Below are positions 6,370 through 13,784 of a DNA stretch of 19,339 nt, one piece after another (positions within the stretch are counted from its first letter, which is position 1; every line of letters begins with the position of its first letter). Source of the stretch: Nocardioides sp. (GTDB lineage Bacteria; Actinomycetota; Actinomycetes; Propionibacteriales; Nocardioidaceae); contig JAPSKJ010000019.1 of the NCBI GenBank assembly GCA_031177735.1, positions 1 through 19,339 on the forward strand, given 5' to 3'. The notes under the pieces are model-generated. The model worked only from the letters and a program-made list of their open reading frames with translations, searched no databases and had not been told where the DNA came from. A program made the position numbers and the translations under genes.

Positions 6370-6555
6370 TCACCAGGAGGACTTGGTGACACCCGGCAGC
6401 TCGCCGCGGTGCGCCATCTCCCGCAGGCAGATCCGGCACAGGCCGAACTTGCGGAACACGGCCTTCGGGCGGCCGCAGCGCTGGCAGCGGGTGTAGGCCC
6501 GGACGGCGTACTTCGGCTTGCGAGCGGCCTTGACCTTCAGCGCGGTCTTCGCCAT
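6370..6555 (-). CDS. rpsN: 30S ribosomal protein S14, zinc-binding (type Z)
   Basis: S14 is a small-subunit head protein. This is the short zinc-ribbon form (also called rpsZ): 61 residues with Cys24-x2-Cys27 and Cys40-x2-Cys43, ending GVTKSSW. Actinobacteria often carry a second, cysteine-free S14 elsewhere that replaces it under zinc limitation; none is in this window. The ATG at 6553-6555 lies one base after the rplE stop, so the two are probably translated together. Confidence 0.97.
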   Translation of the reverse strand: MAKTALKVKAARKPKYAVRAYTRCQRCGRPKAVFRKFGLCRICLREMAHRGELPGVTKSSW

Positions 6556-6556
6556 G

Positions 6557-7144
6557 TCAGTTCTCCTTGAACGGGAAGCCGAGCGCCTTGAGCAGCGCGC
6601 GACCCTGGTCGTCGTTGTCGGCCGTGGTCACCAGCGTGATGTCCATGCCCCGGAACCGGTCGATCCTGTCCTGGTCGATCTCGTGGAACATGACCTGCTC
6701 GGTGAGACCGAAGGTGTAGTTGCCCTTGCCGTCGAACTGGTTCGGGTTCAGACCACGGAAGTCGCGGATGCGCGGCAGCGCCAGCGACAGCAGCCGGTCG
6801 AGGAACTCCCACATCCGGTCGCCACGCAGCGTGACGTGCGCACCGATCGGCATGCCCTCGCGCAGCTTGAACTGCGCGATCGACTTGCGGGCCTTGGTCA
6901 CCAGCGGCTTCTGGCCGGTGATCGCGGTGAGGTCGCGGACGGCGCCCTCGATCAGCTTCGAGTCACGGGCCGCCTCGCCGACGCCCATGTTGACCACGAT
7001 CTTGGTCAGGCCGGGCACCTGCATGACGTTCTTGATCTCGAACTGCTGCTGAAGCGCCGGCGCGATCTCCTCGCGGTAGCGCGTCTTCAGACGCGGGGTC
7101 GTCGGCGCGGACGCCGCCGGACGCTCGGTCACGGTGTCAGTCAT
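6557..7144 (-). CDS. rplE: 50S ribosomal protein L5
   Basis: L5 binds 5S rRNA and forms part of the central protuberance and the bridge to the small subunit. The 195-residue product has the core NVMQVPGLTKIVVNMGVGEA, then TGQKPLVTKARKSIAQFKLR and GMDITLVTTADND. About 15 extra residues (TDTVTERPAASAPTT) precede the conserved LKTRYREEIAP, a modest N-terminal tail. The ATG at 7142-7144 shares one base with the rplX stop (TGATG). Confidence 0.97.
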   Translation of the reverse strand: MTDTVTERPAASAPTTPRLKTRYREEIAPALQQQFEIKNVMQVPGLTKIVVNMGVGEAARDSKLIEGAVRDLTAITGQKPLVTKARKSIAQFKLREGMPIGAHVTLRGDRMWEFLDRLLSLALPRIRDFRGLNPNQFDGKGNYTFGLTEQVMFHEIDQDRIDRFRGMDITLVTTADNDDQGRALLKALGFPFKEN

Positions 7145-7497
7145 CAGATGTCCTTGCCGGTCTTGCGCGAGATGCGGACGCTGCGCTCAGCGGAGTACGT
7201 CGAGCCGTCGGGACGCCGCTTCGTCACCTGGTCGCGGCGATAGCCGACGCGGGTCGGGGTGCCGTCCTCGAGCAGCATGACGTTGGAGACGTGGATGGGG
7301 GCCTCGGTGGTGATGATCCCGCCGGTGGAGCCGCCCTGCGTCTGCGCCTTGGTGTGCTTCTTGATGCGGTTGACGCCCTCGACGATGACCCGCTCCTCGG
7401 TGGGAAGGACCTGGATCACCTTGCCCTCGGCGCCCTTGTCCTTGCCCGCGATCACCTTGACGGTGTCGCCCTTCTTGATCTTCAGGCTCTTACCCAT
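7144..7497 (-). CDS. rplX: 50S ribosomal protein L24
   Basis: L24 is an assembly-initiator protein of the large subunit near the tunnel exit. The 117-residue product carries a KOW motif near the N-terminus (IKKGDTVKVIAGKDKGAEGK) and ends with an actinobacterial-type C-terminal segment, RVSRKTGKD-like (VRISRKTGKDI). Length is slightly above the E. coli form and normal for actinobacteria. It starts three bases after the rplN stop and its stop overlaps the rplE start by one base. Confidence 0.97.
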   Translation of the reverse strand: MGKSLKIKKGDTVKVIAGKDKGAEGKVIQVLPTEERVIVEGVNRIKKHTKAQTQGGSTGGIITTEAPIHVSNVMLLEDGTPTRVGYRRDQVTKRRPDGSTYSAERSVRISRKTGKDI

Positions 7498-7500
7498 GGC

Positions 7501-7869
7501 TCACAGCACCTCCGGGGCGAGCGAGATGATCTTCATGAACTTCTTCTCGCGCAGCTCGCGGCCCACGGGGCCGAAGATGCGGGTGCCGCGCGGCTCGCCG
7601 TCGTTCTTGAGGATGACGGCGGCGTTCTCGTCGAAGCGGATGTAGGAGCCGTCGGGACGACGGCGCTCCTTCACAGTGCGCACGACGACGGCCTTGACCA
7701 CGTCACCCTTCTTGACGTTGCCACCGGGGATCGCGTCCTTGACGGTGGCGACGATGACGTCGCCGATGCCGGCGTAGCGACGACCAGAGCCGCCGAGCAC
7801 ACGGATGCAGAGGATCTCCTTGGCACCCGTGTTGTCGGCGACCTTGAGTCGCGACTCCTGCTGGATCAT
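7501..7869 (-). CDS. rplN: 50S ribosomal protein L14
   Basis: L14 sits at the subunit interface beside L19. The 122-residue product is the canonical length and highly conserved, starting MIQQESRLKVADNTGAKEIL and ending IFGPVGRELREKKFMKIISL plus APEVL. The ATG at 7867-7869 has AAGGAGAA just upstream. In many bacteria rplN is the first gene of the spc operon. Here it follows a 147-bp gap with a hairpin, consistent with the start of a separate transcription unit, although I found no clear promoter hexamers. Confidence 0.98.
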   Translation of the reverse strand: MIQQESRLKVADNTGAKEILCIRVLGGSGRRYAGIGDVIVATVKDAIPGGNVKKGDVVKAVVVRTVKERRRPDGSYIRFDENAAVILKNDGEPRGTRIFGPVGRELREKKFMKIISLAPEVL

Positions 7870-7948
7870 TACTTCTCCTTGTCGAGCCGGTTCTCATCCG
7901 CGCATGGCGAATGAGCCTGGCCGAACTGGTAGGGATGTGCGGGCGACA

Positions 7949-7975
7949 GGCCCGAGGATCAATGGTCCCCGGGCC
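7949..7975 (-). terminator. GC-rich hairpin between rpsQ and rplN (possible S10/spc boundary)
   Basis: GGCCCG-A-GGA pairs with TCC-C-CGGGCC around the seven-base loop TCAATGG: nine pairs with one internal A/C mismatch. It lies about 42 bases past the rpsQ stop and 80 bases before rplN. A second, outer pairing is possible between GTGCGGGC (7937-7944) and GCCCGCAC (7973-7980). There is no U-tract. Its place between the last S10 gene and the first spc gene suggests termination or attenuation there. Confidence 0.45.
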
Positions 7976-8016
7976 CGCACCCGTCGGTCAATTTCGCGCC
8001 GGCCCCCGGCGCAGGG

Positions 8017-8286
8017 TCACTTGGCCTTCTCGAGGATCTCGACGACGCGCCACCGCTTGGTGGCGGACAGCGGCCGGGTCTCCATGACCAGGACGCGGTC
8101 GCCGATGCCGCAGGCGTTCTGCTCGTCGTGCGCCTTCAGCTTGCTGGTGCGGCGCATGACCTTGCCGTAGAGCGCGTGCTTGACACGGTCCTCGACGGCC
8201 ACGACGACGGTCTTGTCCATCTTGTCGCTGACGACCAGACCCTCGCGGGTCTTGCGCCGGTTGCGCTCGGCGGTCTGCTCGCTCAT
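8017..8286 (-). CDS. rpsQ: 30S ribosomal protein S17
   Basis: S17 is a primary 16S rRNA-binding protein needed for early small-subunit assembly. The 89-residue product has the OB-fold core GLVVSDKMDKTVVVAVEDRV, then HDEQNACGIGDRVLVMETRP and LSATKRWRVVEILEKA. Length is normal. The ATG at 8284-8286 overlaps the rpmC stop by four bases (ATGA). It is the last gene of the S10 block before the 147-bp gap to rplN. Confidence 0.97.
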   Translation of the reverse strand: MSEQTAERNRRKTREGLVVSDKMDKTVVVAVEDRVKHALYGKVMRRTSKLKAHDEQNACGIGDRVLVMETRPLSATKRWRVVEILEKAK

Positions 8287-8528
8287 GCGGTCACTTCCTC
8301 GTTGCTCGCACCCGGAGCGGTCCGGATGCCGAGCTCGCGCTCACGCACCACGGTGTAGATCCGGGCGATGTCCTTCTTGACCGTGCGGAGCCGGCCGTGG
8401 CTCTCCAGCTGGCCGGTGGCCGCCTGGAACCGGAGGTTGAACAGCTCCTCCTTGGCCTCACGGAGCTTGGCCTCGAGGTCGACGTCGTTGAGCTCGTCGA
8501 GCTCGTGGGCGCGAGTGGCGTTAGCCAT
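8283..8528 (-). CDS. rpmC: 50S ribosomal protein L29
   Basis: L29 lies at the peptide exit tunnel next to L23 and contributes to the docking site for trigger factor and SRP. The 81-residue product is all-helical in type, with LDDLNDVDLEAKLREAKEE-like sequence (LNDVDLEAKLREAKEELFNL) followed by RFQAATGQLESHGRLRTVKK. It is slightly longer than the E. coli form because of a C-terminal tail. The ATG shares one base with the rplP stop and its own stop overlaps the rpsQ start by four bases. Confidence 0.96.
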   Translation of the reverse strand: MANATRAHELDELNDVDLEAKLREAKEELFNLRFQAATGQLESHGRLRTVKKDIARIYTVVRERELGIRTAPGASNEEVTA

Positions 8529-8947
8529 CAGAATTCACCCGCCTCTCGCGAGATGAACCGGCACTTCATCGGGAGCTTGTGGATCGCGCGGCGCATGGCC
8601 TCGCGAGCGACGTCCTCGGTGACACCGGAGAGTTCGAACATGACACGGCCGGGCTTGACGTTGGCGACCCACCACTCGGGCGAGCCCTTACCGGAGCCCA
8701 TGCGGGTCTCGGCCGGCTTCTTGGTGAGCGGGCGGTCGGGGTAGATGTTGATCCACACCTTGCCGCCACGCTTGATGTGACGGGTCATCGCGATACGAGC
8801 CGACTCGATCTGCCGGTTGGTCACGTAGTGACCCTCGATCGCCTGGATCCCGAAGTCACCGAACGCCAGCGACGTGCCGCCCTTGGCGGCACCGGTCCGC
8901 TTGGGGTGGTGCTGCTTGCGGTGCTTGACGCGACGGGGCATCAGCAT
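8528..8947 (-). CDS. rplP: 50S ribosomal protein L16
   Basis: L16 organises the A-site tRNA region of the large subunit. The 139-residue product starts MLMPRRVKHRKQHHPKRTGA, nearly the standard actinobacterial N-terminus, and contains RMGSGKGSPEWWVANVKPGR. Length is normal. The ATG at 8945-8947 lies three bases past the rpsC stop; a second ATG two codons later is less likely because MLxPRR is conserved. Confidence 0.97.
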   Translation of the reverse strand: MLMPRRVKHRKQHHPKRTGAAKGGTSLAFGDFGIQAIEGHYVTNRQIESARIAMTRHIKRGGKVWINIYPDRPLTKKPAETRMGSGKGSPEWWVANVKPGRVMFELSGVTEDVAREAMRRAIHKLPMKCRFISREAGEF

Positions 8948-8950
8948 GAC

Positions 8951-9787
8951 TCAGGCCTCCTGTCCTGCGGTCTCGGCCGCGGTGTTCGCGACGGCGGTGT
9001 CGCCGCCCACCGGGGCCTCGGTGACGGCCGGAGCGTCGCCGCCGCGCTCACCGCGCGAGGGGCGCGAGCCACGGCTCGGGCGCTCGCCGCCACGGGTCGG
9101 GCGGCCACCGCGACCGGGGACACCGGCGCGGGCAGCGGCCTGGGCCTGGCGCTCGGCACGGGTGCCGGCGACCTCGCCCTTGTAGATCCAGACCTTCACG
9201 CCGATGCGGCCGAAGGTCGTGCGGGCCTCGTAGAAGCCGTAGTCGATGTCGGCACGCAGGGTGTGCAGCGGCACGCGGCCCTCGCGGTAGAACTCGGTGC
9301 GCGACATCTCGGCGCCGTTGAGGCGGCCCGAGCACTGGATCCGGATGCCCTTGGCACCGGAGCGCATCGTGGTCTGCATCGCCTTGCGCATCGCGCGACG
9401 GAACTGAACACGGCCGGACAGCTGCTCGGCGACACCCTGGGCGACGAGCTGAGCGTCCACCTCGGGGTTCTTGACCTCGAGGATGTTCAGCTGCACCTGC
9501 TTGCCGGTGAGCTTCTCGAGCTCGCCGCGGATGCGGTCGGCCTCGGCGCCGCGGCGACCGATGACGATGCCGGGACGCGCCGTGTGGATGTCCACGCGGA
9601 CGCGGTCACGGGTGCGCTCGATCTCGACGCGCGAGATGCCGGCCCGCTCCATGCCCTTGCTGAGCAGCTTGCGGATGGCGACGTCCTCGCCGACGTACGA
9701 CTTGTAGAGCTTGTCGGCGTACCAACGGGACTTGTGGTCCGTGGAGATGCCGAGGCGGAAGCCGTTCGGGTTGATCTTCTGGCCCAT
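8951..9787 (-). CDS. rpsC: 30S ribosomal protein S3
   Basis: S3 is a small-subunit head protein at the mRNA entry site with helicase-like function. The 278-residue product starts MGQKINPNGFRLGISTDHKS, has a KH type 2 RNA-binding domain with the GxxG loop IGRRGAE (76-82), and a C-terminal domain ending near KVWIYKGEV (198-206). Residues 212-278 form a long tail: first Arg/Gly/Pro-rich with RPTRGGERPSRGSRPSRGER, then Ala/Thr/Glu-rich. Such tails occur in actinobacterial S3. The ATG shares bases with the rplV stop (TAATG); 38 open codons upstream are not S3-like. Confidence 0.97.
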   Translation of the reverse strand: MGQKINPNGFRLGISTDHKSRWYADKLYKSYVGEDVAIRKLLSKGMERAGISRVEIERTRDRVRVDIHTARPGIVIGRRGAEADRIRGELEKLTGKQVQLNILEVKNPEVDAQLVAQGVAEQLSGRVQFRRAMRKAMQTTMRSGAKGIRIQCSGRLNGAEMSRTEFYREGRVPLHTLRADIDYGFYEARTTFGRIGVKVWIYKGEVAGTRAERQAQAAARAGVPGRGGRPTRGGERPSRGSRPSRGERGGDAPAVTEAPVGGDTAVANTAAETAGQEA

Positions 9788-10212
9788 TACTTCTTGCCAC
9801 CCTTCTTGGCTGCGACGACATCGGCCGGCTGGACCACCAGCGTGATGTGGCTCGTGCGCTTGTTGATGCGGGTGGCACGGCCCTGGGCACGCGGACGCCA
9901 CCGCTTCATGGTCGGGCCCTCGTCGACCTGGGCGACGGAGAGCACCAGGTCACCGCGGCTGAGACCCTCGGTGGTCTCGGCGTTGGCGATGGCGCTCTCC
10001 AGCACCTTGTAGACGGTCTCGGAAGCCGCCTGCGGCGCGAACGCCAGCAGGGACAGGGCCTCGTCCACGGGCAGGCCGCGGACCATGTCGACGACCCGGC
10101 GGGCCTTCATGGGGGTGATCCGCACGAAGCGGGCACTCGCGAAGGCACCCGGCTGGTCGCCGAGCAGCGACTCGCGGCGGGCGCTGGTGCGCCGGCGCTC
10201 AGTAACGCTCAT
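9787..10212 (-). CDS. rplV: 50S ribosomal protein L22
   Basis: L22 lines the nascent-peptide tunnel, where its beta-hairpin takes part in macrolide sensitivity and translation arrest. The 141-residue product has the core SARFVRITPMKARRVVDMVR and the hairpin region DEGPTMKRWRPRAQGRATRI. About 25 extra N-terminal residues precede the core, as in related actinobacteria. The stop (TAA, 9787-9789) overlaps the rpsC start. A 38-bp gap separates it from rpsS. Confidence 0.96.
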   Translation of the reverse strand: MSVTERRRTSARRESLLGDQPGAFASARFVRITPMKARRVVDMVRGLPVDEALSLLAFAPQAASETVYKVLESAIANAETTEGLSRGDLVLSVAQVDEGPTMKRWRPRAQGRATRINKRTSHITLVVQPADVVAAKKGGKK

Positions 10213-10250
10213 TTGCTCGTTCTCTCCAGTTCCTCAAGGGAGCCCCCGCG

Positions 10251-10532
10251 TCAGCGGCGGCGGCCCTTCCGGTCTTCCTTCACGTGACCCTTGTACGTGC
10301 GGGTCGGGGCAAACTCGCCGAGCTTGTGACCGACCATCGAGTCGGTGACGAACACGGGAACGTGCTTGCGGCCATCGTGCACAGCGATCGTGTGGCCGAT
10401 CATCGAGGGGATGATCATCGACCGGCGCGACCAGGTCTTGATGACGTTGTGGCTGCCCTTCTCGTTCTCGGCGTCCACCTTCTTCTGAAGGTGGTCGTCG
10501 ATGAAGGGGCCCTTCTTCAGGCTGCGAGGCAT
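10251..10532 (-). CDS. rpsS: 30S ribosomal protein S19
   Basis: S19 forms a complex with S13 in the small-subunit head and contacts the A-site region. The 93-residue product is highly conserved, starting MPRSLKKGPFIDDHLQKKVD and containing TWSRRSMIIPSMIGHTIAVH and VGHKLGEFAPTRTYKGH. Length is normal. It lies five bases downstream of rplB. Confidence 0.98.
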   Translation of the reverse strand: MPRSLKKGPFIDDHLQKKVDAENEKGSHNVIKTWSRRSMIIPSMIGHTIAVHDGRKHVPVFVTDSMVGHKLGEFAPTRTYKGHVKEDRKGRRR

Positions 10533-10537
10533 GTCGG

Positions 10538-11374
10538 TTACTTCCTACCCTTGCCGGACTTGCGACGGCGGATGATCATCGAGTCAGAGGCCTTGCGCTT
10601 GCGCGTGCGGCCCTCGGGCTTACCCCACGGGGAAACCGGGTGACGACCACCGGAGGTCTTACCCTCACCACCACCGTGCGGGTGGTCGACCGGGTTCATG
10701 ACCACACCGCGGACGGTCGGGCGCTTGCCCTTCCAGCGCATGCGGCCGGCCTTGCCCCAGTTGATGTTGGACTGCTCGGCGTTGCCGACCTCGCCGATGG
10801 TGGCGCGGCAGCGCACGTCGACGAAGCGCATCTCGCCGGACGGCAGGCGCAGCGTGGCGCGGCTGCCCTCACGGGCGACCAGCTGGGCGCTGTTGCCGGC
10901 CGAGCGGACCATCTTGGCGCCGCCGCCGGGCCGCAGCTCGATGCAGTGGACCGTGGTGCCGACCGGGATGTTGCGCAGCGGCAGGTTGTTGCCCGGCTTG
11001 ATGTCAGCCGTCGGGCCCGACTCGATCACGGTGCCCTGGGTCAGGTCCTTCGGCGCCACGATGTAGCGCTTCTCGCCGTCCGCGTAGTGCAGCAGCGCGA
11101 TGCGGGCGGTGCGGTTGGGGTCGTACTCGATGTGAGCGACCTTGGCCGGCACGCCGTCCTTGTCGTAGCGACGGAAGTCGATGATGCGGTAGGCGCGCTT
11201 GTGGCCGCCACCCTGGTGCCGGGTGGTGATCCGGCCCTGGTTGTTGCGGCCGCCCTTCTTGGGCAGCGGGCGCGTCAGCGACTTCTCCGGCGTGGTCCGG
11301 GTGATCTCGACGAAGTCGGCCACCGAGGAGCCGCGACGGCCCGGGGTGGTCGGCTTGTACTTGCGGATAGCCAT
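10538..11374 (-). CDS. rplB: 50S ribosomal protein L2
   Basis: L2 is a core large-subunit protein required for subunit joining and located near the peptidyl transferase centre. The 278-residue product carries the signature NPVDHPHGGGEG (227-238) with the conserved histidines, preceded by the OB and SH3-like domains and followed by the basic tail KRKASDSMIIRRRKSGKGRK. Length is normal. The ATG at 11372-11374 follows rplW after 29 bp, with AAGGA upstream. Confidence 0.98.
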   Translation of the reverse strand: MAIRKYKPTTPGRRGSSVADFVEITRTTPEKSLTRPLPKKGGRNNQGRITTRHQGGGHKRAYRIIDFRRYDKDGVPAKVAHIEYDPNRTARIALLHYADGEKRYIVAPKDLTQGTVIESGPTADIKPGNNLPLRNIPVGTTVHCIELRPGGGAKMVRSAGNSAQLVAREGSRATLRLPSGEMRFVDVRCRATIGEVGNAEQSNINWGKAGRMRWKGKRPTVRGVVMNPVDHPHGGGEGKTSGGRHPVSPWGKPEGRTRKRKASDSMIIRRRKSGKGRK

Positions 11375-11403
11375 GTTGAATCAGTCCTTGTCCAGCTGCC
11401 CGG

Positions 11404-11709
11404 TCAGGAGACCGGACCCCCGAAGATGTCGATGCGGTGACCCTCGGCCAGGCTGACGATGGCGCGCTTGGTGTCCTTGCGCTTGCCCATGCCGAAGCGG
11501 GTGCGACGGGTCTTGCCCGGTCGGTTGAGGGTGTTCACCGAGGTGACCTTGACGTTGAACACCTTCTCGACCGCGATCTTGATCTCGGTCTTGTTGGCGT
11601 CCGGGCGGACGAGGAAGGTGTACTTGTTGTTGTCGAGGAGGCCGTAGCTCTTCTCCGACACCACCGGTGCGATCAGGATGTCGCGGGGGTCCTTGTGCAG
11701 GGTGCTCAC
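11404..11709 (-). CDS. rplW: 50S ribosomal protein L23
   Basis: L23 is the main chaperone and SRP docking protein at the tunnel exit. The 101-residue product starts with MSTLHKDPRDILIAPVVSEK and contains NKYTFLVRPDANKTEIKIAV and VNTLNRPGKTRR. The start codon is GTG (11707-11709), overlapping the rplD stop as GTGA, so initiation probably depends on coupling to rplD. Length is normal. Confidence 0.97.
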   Translation of the reverse strand: MSTLHKDPRDILIAPVVSEKSYGLLDNNKYTFLVRPDANKTEIKIAVEKVFNVKVTSVNTLNRPGKTRRTRFGMGKRKDTKRAIVSLAEGHRIDIFGGPVS

Positions 11710-12335
11710 TTCTCGTCCTCCTGGGCTTCCGTGACCGCGGCCTTGCCGCCGACGAACGTGTCGAAGGCGCCCTTGGTGAAGACCACGTCGTCGGAGGCCA
11801 GCACGTCGTAGGTGTTGAGCTGGTCGACGGCCACGATGTGCACCTCGGGAGCGTTGCGCAGCGACAGCCAGGTGACGGTGTCGGTGCGCTCGAGCACCAC
11901 GAGGAACTTCGAGCGGTCGGTCAGGCCGGCGAGCACGCCGAGCGCCGCCTTCGTGGACGGCTTCTCGCCGATGCCGAAGGAGTCGAGGACGTGGATGCGG
12001 CCGTTGCGGGCGCGGTCCGAGAGGGCACCGCGGAGAGCGGCGGCCTTCATCTTCTTGGGGGTGCGCTGGTCGTAGGAGCGCGGCTGCGGGCCGTGGACGG
12101 TGCCACCACCGGCGAACTGCGGCGCACGGGTCGAGCCCTGACGGGCGCGGCCGGTGCCCTTCTGCTTGTACGGCTTCTTGCCACCACCGCGGACCTCGCC
12201 GCGGGTCTTGGTGGCGTGCGTGCCCTGGCGGGCAGCAGCCTGCTGGGCGACGACGACCTGGTGGATCAGCGGGACGTTGACCTCAACGTCGAAGATCTCG
12301 GCCGGCAGATCGACCTTCACGGTGTTGGTAGCCAT
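11706..12335 (-). CDS. rplD: 50S ribosomal protein L4
   Basis: L4 reaches into the peptide tunnel; in E. coli it also represses the S10 operon through the mRNA leader. The 209-residue product has the tunnel loop region GKKPYKQKGTGRARQGSTRA and the following GGGTVHGPQPRSY, then the globular part ending with an acidic tail (TEAQEDEK). The ATG at 12333-12335 gives MATNTVKVDLPAEIF; the 66 open codons upstream belong to another frame of rplC. It lies two bases after the rplC stop. L4-mediated control of the rpsJ leader here is possible but unproven. Confidence 0.97.
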   Translation of the reverse strand: MATNTVKVDLPAEIFDVEVNVPLIHQVVVAQQAAARQGTHATKTRGEVRGGGKKPYKQKGTGRARQGSTRAPQFAGGGTVHGPQPRSYDQRTPKKMKAAALRGALSDRARNGRIHVLDSFGIGEKPSTKAALGVLAGLTDRSKFLVVLERTDTVTWLSLRNAPEVHIVAVDQLNTYDVLASDDVVFTKGAFDTFVGGKAAVTEAQEDEK

Positions 12336-12337
12336 GC

Positions 12338-12994
12338 TCAGGCCTCCGTCTTCTTCGAGGCGGACCGGAGGACCACGAGGCCGCCCTTGGGGCCGGGGAT
12401 GGCGCCCTTGACGAGGATGAGGCCCTTCTCGGCGTCGACGGCGTGCACGGTGAGGTTCTGGGTGGTCACGGTCTCCGTACCCATGTGACCCGCCATGCGG
12501 ACGCCCTTGAACACGCGGCCGGGAGTGGCGCACGCGCCGATCGAGCCCGGCTTGCGGTGGTTGCGGTGGGCACCGTGCGAGGCGGACACACCGGAGAAGC
12601 CGTGACGCTTCATCGTGCCGGCGAAGCCCTTGCCCTTGCTGGTGCCGGTGACGTCGACGACCTCGCCAGCGGCGAAGGTGTCGACGGAGAGCTCCTGGCC
12701 CACGTTGTAGGACGCGGCGTCCGCGGTGCGGATCTCGACCAGGTGCCGGCGCGGCGTGGTGCCGGCCTTCGCGAACTGACCGGCCTGCGGCTTGTTCACC
12801 TTGCGGGCCTCGATCTCGCCGAACCCGACCTGCACGGCGTTGTAGCCGTCGGTCTCGGGCGTGCGGACCTGGGTGACCACGTTGGTGTTCGCGGCGATCA
12901 CGGTCACGGGGACGACGCGGTTGTTCTCGTCCCAGAGCTGGGTCATGCCGAGCTTGGTGCCCAGCAGGCCCTTCACGTTGCGTTCGATCGTCAT
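12338..12994 (-). CDS. rplC: 50S ribosomal protein L3
   Basis: L3 starts large-subunit assembly and reaches the peptidyl transferase centre. The 218-residue product starts MTIERNVKGLLGTKLGMTQL and contains the signature region GFSGVSASHGAHRNHRKPGS followed by IGACATPGRVFKGVRMAGHM. Length is normal. The ATG at 12992-12994 lies ten bases after the rpsJ stop; the 12 codons upstream overlap rpsJ and are not L3-like. Confidence 0.97.
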   Translation of the reverse strand: MTIERNVKGLLGTKLGMTQLWDENNRVVPVTVIAANTNVVTQVRTPETDGYNAVQVGFGEIEARKVNKPQAGQFAKAGTTPRRHLVEIRTADAASYNVGQELSVDTFAAGEVVDVTGTSKGKGFAGTMKRHGFSGVSASHGAHRNHRKPGSIGACATPGRVFKGVRMAGHMGTETVTTQNLTVHAVDAEKGLILVKGAIPGPKGGLVVLRSASKKTEA

Positions 12995-13004
12995 GTCACA
13001 GACC

Positions 13005-13313
13005 TCAGAGCTTGATCTCGATGTCGACACCGGCCGGCAGGTCGAGGCGCATGAGCGAGTCGACGGTCTTCGGCGTGGGGTCGATGATGTCGATGAGCCG
13101 CTTGTGGGTGCGCATCTCGAAGTGCTCGCGGGAGTCCTTGTACTTGTGGGGCGAGCGGATCACGCAGTACACGTTCTTCTCGGTCGGCAGCGGCACGGGG
13201 CCGGCGACCTTGGCACCCGTGCGGGTGACGGTGTCCACGATCTTGCGCGCCGAGGTGTCGATCACCTCGTGGTCATAGGCCTTGAGCCTGATGCGGATCT
13301 TCTGTCCCGCCAT
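13005..13313 (-). CDS. rpsJ: 30S ribosomal protein S10
   Basis: S10 is a small-subunit head protein and, as NusE, also part of transcription antitermination complexes. The 102-residue product starts MAGQKIRIRLKAYDHEVIDT and contains GPVPLPTEKNVYCVIRSPHK and HFEMRTHKRLIDI. Length is normal. It is the first gene of the S10 operon. An in-frame extension to a GTG at 13422-13424 would add 37 residues unlike S10 and lies in the structured leader, so I reject it. GGACGAGAGAGACCT precedes the ATG. Confidence 0.98.
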   Translation of the reverse strand: MAGQKIRIRLKAYDHEVIDTSARKIVDTVTRTGAKVAGPVPLPTEKNVYCVIRSPHKYKDSREHFEMRTHKRLIDIIDPTPKTVDSLMRLDLPAGVDIEIKL

Positions 13314-13680
13314 AGGTCTCTCTCGTCCTTCTGTCTCGAGCCGGCTGTCGAGCTGCCGCGTGCGTTCTGCGTTGCAGTTCTGGGACGTCCTCCGGTCGAG
13401 TCGGTCCCACCCTTGCTCCACCACCCCGGCCCCGCCGACCCCCGCGGTCGGGCGTGTCGCTTAGTTCGCGACGCACGACGACCACACGGTCCCGCTTGGC
13501 TTGTTGTGGCACCCGATGGTTCATCGGGCTGAATCGGGTCTCCAGGTGCGGTGCGGCCCATCGAGCGACCACCGACGACCCCAGGCGTGCCCGACGGCTC
13601 TCGGAAGAGCGTCGGACGGGAGACGCGATTCAGTAGTCAAGATGTGCCGCACCCCGGCAACCCGCCGGAGCAACTGGACA
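13314..13680 (-). promoter_or_regulatory. Long, hairpin-rich rpsJ (S10 operon) leader
   Basis: No gene is seen in the 471-bp gap between rpsJ and the divergent operon. On the rpsJ side several foldable segments occur: 13435-13451 (six pairs, CCGACC/GGTCGG), 13452-13476 (eight pairs with one mismatch), 13482-13509 (CCACA/TGTGG, weak), 13512-13528 (CCCGATG/CATCGGG, three-base loop) and 13592-13614 (nine pairs, one bulge, four-base loop). The strand that closes 13512-13528 can instead pair with ATCGGGT at 13533-13539. S10 leaders in other bacteria are control targets; the folds are seen, control is inferred. Confidence 0.5.
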
Positions 13681-13709
13681 ATCTTGGCAGACATCCGCCC
13701 CCTGACCAA
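13681..13709 (-). promoter_or_regulatory. Candidate S10 operon promoter
   Basis: On the minus strand, TTGGTC (13709-13704) and CAAGAT (13686-13681) are separated by 17 bases. TTGGTC keeps the TTG of the -35 consensus, and CAAGAT keeps A, A and T of TATAAT. Transcription from here would give a leader of roughly 360 bases. It is the best-spaced pair I found but is not a strong match; another promoter in the gap is possible. No convincing promoter for the plus-strand operon was found. Confidence 0.3.
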
Positions 13710-13784
13710 ATCGGTCTGCGGATCCTGGCAGGATGCCGGTCGAGGGCCGCCTCCGTGCCCGGTCACCGCCCAGAAAGGACGACC

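Noticed and set aside
13314..13424. A 37-residue extension of S10 or a leader peptide in the rpsJ leader
   Set aside because: The sequence does not resemble S10, whose N-terminus is well conserved at MAGQKIRIRLKAY, and no run of regulatory codons or good ribosome-binding site marks a leader peptide.
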